Source: Desulfonatronum sp. SC1 (GTDB lineage: Bacteria > Desulfobacterota > Desulfovibrionia > Desulfovibrionales > Desulfonatronaceae). From it: a DNA stretch of 64,000 nt. Made by a program: the position numbers and the translations under genes. The notes under the pieces are model-generated. The model did not search any database, was not told the DNA's origin, and worked only from the letters and a program-made list of their open reading frames with translations. The stretch covers positions 1-64,000 of the forward strand of contig NZ_PZKN01000001.1 of assembly GCF_003046795.1 (NCBI RefSeq), in the 5' to 3' direction. This document shows positions 57,961-64,000 of this stretch, in pieces. The first letter of the stretch is position 1; each line of letters starts with the position of its first letter.

Positions 57961-59400
57961 TCATCCCTGCCCCATGTCGTCTCCGGGCAGCACCACTTCC
58001 ATGGGGTGTCCGCGTTCCCGGGCCATTTTGAGCAGTTCGACGCGCAGGACCTCTCGCGCGCCTTGATCGCCGTGCACCAGACGGATTTGGCTGGGCCATT
58101 TGCGCATCCGCTTCACGAAATTGACCAGGTCGCGTTGATCGGCATGGGCCGAGTAGCCACTGATGGTTTCCACTTTGGCGCGGATGGTGAGCCGTTCTCC
58201 GTCCAGGATCACCCAGCCGCCTTCTGGTCCGTAGCGCTGAATGGCATGACCCGGGGTGCCCGGGGCCTGATAGCCGACAAACAGGACATCGTGCCTGGGG
58301 TCACCGAGCATGGCCTTCAGGTAGTTCACGATCCGCCCGCCCGCGGCCATGCCACTGGCCGCCAGGACCACTGCCGGATGTCTGGTCCGGGCCAGTCGTT
58401 CTACCATCTCCATATGTTGCTTGTGGCTGTCCACGGTGGTCAGGTTCTCGAAAGCCAAGGGGTGCCGGCCGGCGCGCAGCCGGTCATGGGCCTCGGTATC
58501 CCAGTAGGACTTCAGTTCACGGTAGACCTTGGTGAATCTGTTTGCCAGGGGGGAGTCCACGATAATCTCCAGTTCCCGCCATTTTGTCCCGCCGTCATGG
58601 GCCAGGGATTCGAACTCGTAGAGCAGTTCCTGGGTTCGCCCGATGCTGAACGCCGGGATGAGCACGGTCCCGCCGTCGGCCAGAGCACGGTCCACCGCGG
58701 CCTTGAGCCTGTGCCGCCGGGTGTGGCGGTCTTCATGCAAGCGGTTGCCGTAGGTGCTTTCCAATACCAGGGTGTCCGCCCGGTAGGGAGAGCGGGGCAC
58801 GGGCAACAACGGTGCATGCGGTGCGCCCAGATCCCCGGAAAAGACCACCCGGTGGTTGGAACTCGAGCTTTTGCCCGCGCTTCTGGATGTCCGCTTGGCG
58901 GTGATGTCCACCTCCACGTAGCTGGACCCCAGGATATGTCCGGCACGTTGCAGCTTGATCCGAACCCGCAAAGATTGATCATCGATTAATGTATGCCACT
59001 GCTTGTACTCCAAGGCTTGCAACCTGGAATTCACCTTGGCTAAAAAATCATTGATCAGTCGTTTATTGCGGGTAAATCCGATCTTCAAGGCATCCTCAAT
59101 TACCAGAGGCAGCAGTTTGGCCGAGGGTTTGGAGCACAGGATCGGCCCTGTATAGCCCGCGGCCACCAGATGCGGCAAACGGCCGATGTGGTCGATATGC
59201 ACATGGGTGACCACCAGAGCGACCAGATCGTTAACAGGAAAATCAATGGCTTGATTGGCGGAATCGTCTCCTTCAGGCGCGTCCGTGCCTTGGCGGAGGC
59301 CGCAATCCACCAACAAGGCCCGCTCCTTGTCCAGGCGCAGGTGATGGCAACTGCCTGTGACGCCCTTGGCGCCTCCGTAATGATCAATGATCGGCTGCAT
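57961..59400 (-). CDS. Beta-CASP metallo-beta-lactamase-fold ribonuclease-like protein
   Basis: 479 residues. MBL motifs: THVHIDHIGRLP (HxHxDH), a later His in AGHILGSSYV and Asp in VFSGDLG. Then the beta-CASP domain (TLVLESTYGNR, IPAFSIGRTQELLYE, VVLAASGMAAGGRI) and the final GYSAHADQRDLVNF. This is the YSH1/CPSF73-like bacterial group, probably an RNA endo- or exonuclease; the substrate is unknown. ATG 59400 has AAAGGAGAG upstream; the longer frame to 59475 is not needed. It converges with the HDOD-kinase pair. Confidence 0.92.
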   Translation of the reverse strand: MQPIIDHYGGAKGVTGSCHHLRLDKERALLVDCGLRQGTDAPEGDDSANQAIDFPVNDLVALVVTHVHIDHIGRLPHLVAAGYTGPILCSKPSAKLLPLVIEDALKIGFTRNKRLINDFLAKVNSRLQALEYKQWHTLIDDQSLRVRIKLQRAGHILGSSYVEVDITAKRTSRSAGKSSSSNHRVVFSGDLGAPHAPLLPVPRSPYRADTLVLESTYGNRLHEDRHTRRHRLKAAVDRALADGGTVLIPAFSIGRTQELLYEFESLAHDGGTKWRELEIIVDSPLANRFTKVYRELKSYWDTEAHDRLRAGRHPLAFENLTTVDSHKQHMEMVERLARTRHPAVVLAASGMAAGGRIVNYLKAMLGDPRHDVLFVGYQAPGTPGHAIQRYGPEGGWVILDGERLTIRAKVETISGYSAHADQRDLVNFVKRMRKWPSQIRLVHGDQGAREVLRVELLKMARERGHPMEVVLPGDDMGQG

Positions 59401-59549
59401 GAATTCTCTCCTTTCAAAACGTTGGAACTCCTTGGCACTATAGGAATTACCTGCCGAACTTTGCAAGTCAGCCACATTCCAGTGGCCCCAATCCTCATTG
59501 TGCTGAACAGTTACGGAAGCGACGGTCTTTTTCGCGTGAGGTGCGACGA

Positions 59550-61238
59550 TTACAGGTATACCAGCACCGTTCCGGCCAGGGCCAGGAAGACGTTGGCAAA
59601 GGTGTAGGTTCCGGCGTAGCCCAGGGCGGGGATGGGGCTTTTGGCGGCTTGGGTGATCACGTTCAGGGAGGGGGTGCTGGTCATTGCGCCGGTGATGGCT
59701 CCCAGGAGCAGGGCGGGTTGGATGCCGAGCACGAAACGGCCGAAGAGCAGGCCGACGATGACAGGAGTGAGGGTGATCACCATTCCGCTGAAAAAAAGCG
59801 GCAGGCCCACGGACAGCAGGGCGTCCACGATGCCTACCCCGGCCTTGACCCCGATGCCGGCCATGAAAAAGAGCAGGCCCAGTTCCCGCAAAATCCAGCG
59901 CGCCGCGGGCGGGACCCGGCCGAAGGTCGGGTGCATGGAGCGCAGAAAGCCGATGATCAGTCCGGCGAAGAGCAGGCCTCCGGCCGTACCCAGGCCCACG
60001 GCCACGTCGCCGATCTTTACGCTGATCTGGCCCAGTAGCATGCCGCCGACAATGCCAAAGCAGAAGGTCAGCAGGTCGGTCTGCACGAATCGACGCTCCA
60101 CGTAACCGAAGGTGCTGACCAAGCGCTCCAGGCGGTTCTTCAGGCCGGTGACCACCAGCACGTCGCCCTTTTCCACCTGAAAATCCAGGTTCATCGGCAG
60201 TTCCACCTGGGTCCGGATGACCCTGGTAATGAAGCAGCCGTAGACCGCGGGAATGTGCAGCTCGCTGATCCGCTTGCCCACGGCCTCGGGCTTGCTGACC
60301 ACTACGGCCACGGTGTCGATGGGGTTTTCCAGGAGATGGGCGTCGAAAGTTCCCGGGCCGATGTAGTCGGTCAATCCTTCCAGCTTGGACAGTGGGCCGG
60401 CCACGGCGACCAAATCTCCCTGTTGCAGGGTGGTCTGGGCGTCGGGCAGGAACAGTTCATCCCCGCGTCGAACCTGCTGGATCACGCACCCCGTGGTCCG
60501 CACGAACTGCAAGTCCCGCAGTGGTTTACCGATGATCTTTGGATTGGTGACCTCAAAGGCCCGGACTCGCAGGCTGCGGCTCTCTTCCAGATCCTGGTCC
60601 TCCCCCTCGTCCGTACCGAAGCCGCTCCGGCTCTCCCGGGCCAGCTTGGCGGCTTCGGCCGGCAGGTCTATGCGCAGCAGCCTGGGCAGAAACCGGATGC
60701 AGGCGATCAGTCCGGCCAACCCGAAAAGATAGGTGATGGCGTAGCTGGCCGTGAGGTCGCCCAGGAGAACTTCGATTTGCTCTGCGGACAGGGCGTGGGC
60801 CAGACCGTCGCGGATTCCGGCCTCGGAAGCGGCCAGGGTCGGCGTGCTGGTCAACGCGCCGGCGACCATTCCGGCGATCATGGCCGGACCGAGTTCCAGC
60901 ATGGCCCCCAGGAGCAGGGCCGCGCCCATGGCGCTGAGCACGACCACTACGGACAGGGCCAGGTACTTCAAGCCGTCCTGGGCGAAGACGCTGAAAAACC
61001 GGGGGCCGGCCTGCAAGCCCACGGAGTAGATGAACAGGACGAACCCGACTTCCTGCACGGCGTGGGGCACCAGAAAACCGAAGTGGCCGAAGAACAAACC
61101 GGCCAAGAGCACCCCGGAGGTCGCGCCCACTTCGAACCCACGCCAGTTCAGGTTGCCGACCAGGTAGCCCAGGCCAAGAACAAGGAAGAATACCAGCAGG
61201 TTGTTGGCGTGGAGCAGCGAAACGACGTCGATGACCAT
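59550..61238 (-). CDS. AspT/YidE/YbjL-family transporter with RCK_C (TrkA-C) domains
   Basis: 562-residue inner-membrane protein. It has two homologous membrane halves (~10-180 and ~385-560), each with the GMVAGALTSTPTLAAS / GAITGAMTSTPSLNV signature, and two cytoplasmic TrkA-C-like domains between them (~215-370: VRAFEVTNPKIIGKPLRDLQF, VVVSKPEAVGKRISEL). The family includes the aspartate:alanine antiporter AspT. Most YidE-type members have unknown substrates, and so does this one. Likely 10-12 helices. Confidence 0.9.
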   Translation of the reverse strand: MVIDVVSLLHANNLLVFFLVLGLGYLVGNLNWRGFEVGATSGVLLAGLFFGHFGFLVPHAVQEVGFVLFIYSVGLQAGPRFFSVFAQDGLKYLALSVVVVLSAMGAALLLGAMLELGPAMIAGMVAGALTSTPTLAASEAGIRDGLAHALSAEQIEVLLGDLTASYAITYLFGLAGLIACIRFLPRLLRIDLPAEAAKLARESRSGFGTDEGEDQDLEESRSLRVRAFEVTNPKIIGKPLRDLQFVRTTGCVIQQVRRGDELFLPDAQTTLQQGDLVAVAGPLSKLEGLTDYIGPGTFDAHLLENPIDTVAVVVSKPEAVGKRISELHIPAVYGCFITRVIRTQVELPMNLDFQVEKGDVLVVTGLKNRLERLVSTFGYVERRFVQTDLLTFCFGIVGGMLLGQISVKIGDVAVGLGTAGGLLFAGLIIGFLRSMHPTFGRVPPAARWILRELGLLFFMAGIGVKAGVGIVDALLSVGLPLFFSGMVITLTPVIVGLLFGRFVLGIQPALLLGAITGAMTSTPSLNVITQAAKSPIPALGYAGTYTFANVFLALAGTVLVYL

Positions 61239-61586
61239 GGAAGCAACCCGTAGTCGCTTTCCAGTGCCATTGCAAACCCGTGAAGCTTGTTCTCGCGCGG
61301 CTGATGAGCGAGCATTCAGCTTGCTTTATCCGATCTAATACCATTTCTAAATCAGCGATTCTCTATCGGCGTCGCTATCGGAATCGGCGCTTCGCTATCG
61401 GGGTCGAAGTCAGACTATGGGTATTAAATCCTCATCGATTCCGATGCCGACTCCGACGCCGACCCCGATAACTGCATTATCTTTAGCGAATAGCGCATTA
61501 TCGAATTAGATTGGTATAACGCCATGACTTGACGGGTTTGGCTTTCTCCGTGCCTCGATTGTTCGTGGGCGACGGACGGGGATGCC
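61239..61586. other. Intergenic region apbE / transporter
   Basis: 348 bases without a gene. They are largely occupied by the TCGGAATCGG-rich element copy B. No clear promoter for the transporter gene was found. Confidence 0.55.
61344..61500 (+). repeat. TCGGAATCGG-rich dispersed element, copy B
   Basis: Matches copy A (49211-49380) in inverse orientation over the whole length: CAGCGATTCTCTATCGGCGT at the left, GGGTCGAAGTCAG in the middle, and GATTCCGATGCCGACTCCGA...GATAACTGCATTATCTTTAGCGAAT at the right. Differences are concentrated in the repeat runs and a short central part. Confidence 0.75.
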
Positions 61587-62693
61587 TCAGGGGGGTGCTC
61601 CGAACAAAGATTGCGCAATACCTGAACTGCGGACCTCCAAAATTTCCTCCATGCCATCCCCGCCAACTCTGACCAGAAACAACGCCTCCACCCCGGACAG
61701 GGATTCAACCAGTTCCAGGCCTTTTTCAACGCCAAGCACCATCAGGCCCGTGGCCAGGGCGTCGGCGAAGGTCGCGTTTTCAGCCAGGACGGTGACGCTG
61801 GACACGTTGTTGTCCAGCGGGCGGCCGGTGCGCGGGTCCAGGATGTGGCTGAAAAAATGTCCATCCTGCTCGAAGAATTGCCGGTAGTCGCCGCTGGTCA
61901 GTACAGCGCCGTGGCCAGGGCGCAGCACCAGCAGGACCTCGTTCCAGTCTTGGCCTCGCTCTGGTTTGTTCACCCCAATGCGCCACGGCTTCCCTTCCGA
62001 ACTGCGTCCGGAAACACGGACGTCGCCGCCGATGTCCACCAGATAGTCTCGTATCCCTCGATCCTCCAGCAGCTCGGCCAGCGCGTCCACGGCAAACCCC
62101 TTGGCCACGGCCCCCATATCCAGTTGCACGTCCGGATGCAGCTTGCCCAGCCGTCCGGACGTCGAGGCGTCAACCATGTGCAGCCCCACCGAAGCCAGAG
62201 CATGGCGCACGGCTTCTTCCGGTGGAGGACGCCATGATTCCCGATTCGCGGCTTCCGGGCCGAAGCCCCAGATGTCCAGCAAGGGGTTGACCGTCGGGTC
62301 GAACGCCCCTCCGGTCTGGTCGTGAACCTGTGCGGAAACCCGGAGGACGTACTCAAAGTCTTCGGAAATGGGCATGGATTCACCCATGGAAAGGGCGTTG
62401 AACCGGGAAATTTCACTTTCCGGACGATAGACGGACATGGAGGCGTTGATCTGCTCCAGTCGGTCCTGAATCGCCTTTTCCAGTCCGGAAAGAGCCGAGG
62501 CCGGAGCATGAGTCGCGCGTACCGTATACGCCGTGCCCATGGTCTTCCCGCGAAAGACATGCTCCGAGGGCCGGTCGCAGCCGAAGAGCAACGACAAGAT
62601 TCCGGTCAGCAGGGCTGCGCTGAATACGGATGCAAAGCAGATTCGAAGGTCATACCGGGAGGCGCGAGAGAGAAAAAAAAATTGTGGAAACAT
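61587..62693 (-). CDS. apbE: FAD:protein FMN transferase (ApbE lipoprotein)
   Basis: Attaches FMN covalently to Thr in periplasmic flavoproteins such as Rnf/Nqr subunits. 368 residues. The lipoprotein signal ends in LLFGC. The mature enzyme shows GKTMGTAYTV, DPTVNPLLDIWGFG, LDMGAVAKGFAVD, DYLVDIGGDVRVSG, SGDYRQFFEQDG and HILDPRTGRP. Metal-site Asp and Thr (NATFADALATGLMVLG) are present. ATG 62693 is taken over TTG 62699. It follows the two unknown genes upstream on the same strand. Confidence 0.95.
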   Translation of the reverse strand: MFPQFFFLSRASRYDLRICFASVFSAALLTGILSLLFGCDRPSEHVFRGKTMGTAYTVRATHAPASALSGLEKAIQDRLEQINASMSVYRPESEISRFNALSMGESMPISEDFEYVLRVSAQVHDQTGGAFDPTVNPLLDIWGFGPEAANRESWRPPPEEAVRHALASVGLHMVDASTSGRLGKLHPDVQLDMGAVAKGFAVDALAELLEDRGIRDYLVDIGGDVRVSGRSSEGKPWRIGVNKPERGQDWNEVLLVLRPGHGAVLTSGDYRQFFEQDGHFFSHILDPRTGRPLDNNVSSVTVLAENATFADALATGLMVLGVEKGLELVESLSGVEALFLVRVGGDGMEEILEVRSSGIAQSLFGAPP

Positions 62694-62727
62694 GGGCAAG
62701 GTAGCGCGAAAAACCGGGCCGAAGCCC

Positions 62728-63207
62728 TCAATTCATGTACCAGCCAAGAACACGCCAGGAGATGCGTCCGGCCTGGTCCACGTCGTATTCCAGCCAGAGG
62801 TTGCCGCGAACGTGGCCGTCCTCGAACCCGGCCAGGACCCATCTGTCGGTGAGGACGTAGGTTTCCCCGGTGATGATGTGCATACTGCCGCCGAAGAAGG
62901 CTTCGGCTGGGATCAGGTCCGAGCGGCTGGCTAGATTCTGAATCAGGTCATAGACCGGATTGGACAGGCCCTTGCGTTGTAAGCGGCGCAGTTCGAACTC
63001 GCTCAGCCTGGGTTGAATTTCGCGCTGGATGGAGAGCAGCGGCGCCAGATTGGCCACGTCCAACTGCTCCCGCAAGTCACGGCTTTCCATTTCGCACAGA
63101 CGCAGGGCGTCCCGTGATTGGTGCAGCTTGGCGTAGAGCGACAGGCAGGCTACGGCCAAGGCCAGTGCGACGACCCAGGGGAGGATATGTATGGAACGGG
63201 TGATCAC
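62728..63207 (-). CDS. Unknown membrane-anchored protein
   Basis: 159 residues, not recognised. One N-terminal hydrophobic segment (~9-26) is followed by a short coiled coil (~28-50) and a soluble C-terminal domain with FFGGSMHIITGETYVLTDRWVLAGFEDGHVRGNLWLEY-type strands (~105-150), so most of the protein probably faces the periplasm. It begins at GTG 63207 in a GTGA overlap with the gene upstream, implying coupled translation, and ends 34 bases before apbE. Confidence 0.65.
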   Translation of the reverse strand: MITRSIHILPWVVALALAVACLSLYAKLHQSRDALRLCEMESRDLREQLDVANLAPLLSIQREIQPRLSEFELRRLQRKGLSNPVYDLIQNLASRSDLIPAEAFFGGSMHIITGETYVLTDRWVLAGFEDGHVRGNLWLEYDVDQAGRISWRVLGWYMN

Positions 63208-64000
63208 CTGGGCCTACCTGTCTTGCCCGCCTCGCCCGTCGTGACTATAACCCTCGGAGCCTCTGTTTGAGGATGAATGCCGAGCTTGCGGGCCAAGCCC
63301 GCTGCTTCCGGAAACTTCTGGTTCAGTTCCCAGAGCCGGTTTTCCACGGCCCAAAGATTGAGCGGCAGGCCCAGGACCGCGAGGCGGTCAATGATATGGC
63401 CCGCCTCGGTCCACTCCGGTTGCTCGGAAGCCAGCAGTTCCAGAATATGCCCGGTCAGGCGGATATCGAATTCCCTCAGTGGTCTCCAGTTGGTGCGCAG
63501 GAAGGCGTGGAATTCCTCCTGGTCGTCAGCCGTCCGACCCAGGACGAGTTCAGCCCAGGCCAGTCCGGGCAGATGCAACAGCCAAACGTCTTCCCGAACC
63601 GGAAGATGTTGGTCTTCCTGCCATCCTTGAAACTGGACCAGGGCGGAGTTCGCGAATCGGAGCTGCCCGTCCCACCAAGCCTGGGTCCGACGTTCCAGCC
63701 ATGCCAGGGAAATCAGTTCACGCCTGTTCCAGGCCAGATCCGCGATGGAACAGGAATCCACGGCTCCTTCCGGTGTACCCACGATTACGCAGACGCGCCC
63801 AGAATGTTCCGGCTTCCAGCGCCAGGAAAAGGATTCGACAGCTCCGGTATTGGAGGACGTTAGCTGACCGCTGCCTCGAACTTCCGCGCCGTCGGCCTCT
63901 GAAGTCCTGTCCAAGTCCAGTACCAGTTGCGCTCCGACCCAGGTGCGTTGGATGCGTCGCCCTGAATCTCGGTCGGCGTGCGCTTGCTCACCGTTTTCTC
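63204..64000 (-). CDS. Unknown protein, 5' end outside window
   Basis: At least 265 residues; the frame is open from 63998 leftward with no need for a start inside the window. No family recognised. The visible part is rich in Trp and Leu, with a beta-rich half (ESFSWRWKPEHSGRVCVIVG) and a helical half (RLTGHILELLASEQPEWTEA). A short basic tail (GKTGRPR) ends at TGA 63204. The GTGA overlap with the membrane-anchored protein suggests the two act together. Confidence 0.6.
   Translation of the reverse strand, partial: ENGEQAHADRDSGRRIQRTWVGAQLVLDLDRTSEADGAEVRGSGQLTSSNTGAVESFSWRWKPEHSGRVCVIVGTPEGAVDSCSIADLAWNRRELISLAWLERRTQAWWDGQLRFANSALVQFQGWQEDQHLPVREDVWLLHLPGLAWAELVLGRTADDQEEFHAFLRTNWRPLREFDIRLTGHILELLASEQPEWTEAGHIIDRLAVLGLPLNLWAVENRLWELNQKFPEAAGLARKLGIHPQTEAPRVIVTTGEAGKTGRPR

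Noticed and set aside
60255-61253. 332-codon plus-strand open frame
   Set aside because: Antisense to the AspT/YidE-type transporter, which has clear signatures on the other strand.

Overview
This 64 kb window comes from a Gram-negative, GC-rich bacterium. The best guess is a sulfate-reducer-type deltaproteobacterium of the Desulfovibrionales (Desulfovibrio/Desulfonatronum-like). The reasons are the LpxI-type lipid A pathway gene, a stand-alone large PurQ, a CobA-HemD fusion, fdhD, a TorD-family chaperone, and a very large stock of PAS/GGDEF/EAL/hybrid-kinase genes. No rRNA or species marker is present, so the assignment is inferred.

Layout. 1-19.8 kb is mostly housekeeping: the recN tail, a low-GC CgeB-like glycosyltransferase with a TPR tail, transaldolase, era (minus), a BPL_N-type amidotransferase-like protein (minus), valS, cobA-hemD, purN, an AMMECR1-domain gene, a REC-GAF-GGDEF-EAL signalling protein, lepA, two tandem signal peptidases I, yifB, a PilZ protein behind a sigma-54-like promoter, and a single-domain response regulator. 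19.9-22.8 kb (minus) holds tRNA-Asn with its own promoter and terminator, then upp-uraA-torD-like. 23-33 kb is one long forward block for the cell envelope: lysS, lolC, lolD, bamA, ompH/skp, lpxD, fabZ, lpxA, lpxI. fdhD converges on it, and tRNA-Leu(TAA) follows.

34.1-46.8 kb is an accessory stretch, visibly lower in GC. It holds remnants of a Pif1-like helicase, a receiver domain, an HsdM N-terminus and a frameshifted chloramphenicol acetyltransferase. Between them are intact sensory genes: an 1166-aa PAS/GAF diguanylate cyclase, a 915-aa hybrid kinase, a TAXI-type periplasmic binding protein, and a membrane hybrid kinase. The last three form an operon with no TRAP permease, so the TAXI protein may deliver a signal rather than a transported substrate.

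46.8-52.4 kb (minus) is a second envelope cluster for Kdo and LPS core: pyrG, kdsA, kdsC, a heptosyltransferase and a GT4 glycosyltransferase. CTP synthase feeds CMP-Kdo formation. 52.5-54.2 kb has purQ, tadA and tRNA-Ser(CGA). 54.9-57.9 kb is an HDOD protein followed by a soluble hybrid kinase, paralogous to the TAXI-linked kinase. 58-64 kb (minus) has a beta-CASP metallo-beta-lactamase, an AspT/YidE-type transporter, apbE, and two overlapping genes of unknown function, the second running off the window.

Several non-coding repeat families are visible: a TCGGAATCGG-rich element in two inverted copies 12 kb apart, GGATTCCGGCTTTCGCCGGAATGAC-type palindromic elements, and a GACAGGCATCTTGCCTGTC-type hairpin. 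Gene starts were moved inside the longest open frame where a ribosome-binding site or family alignment decided it.
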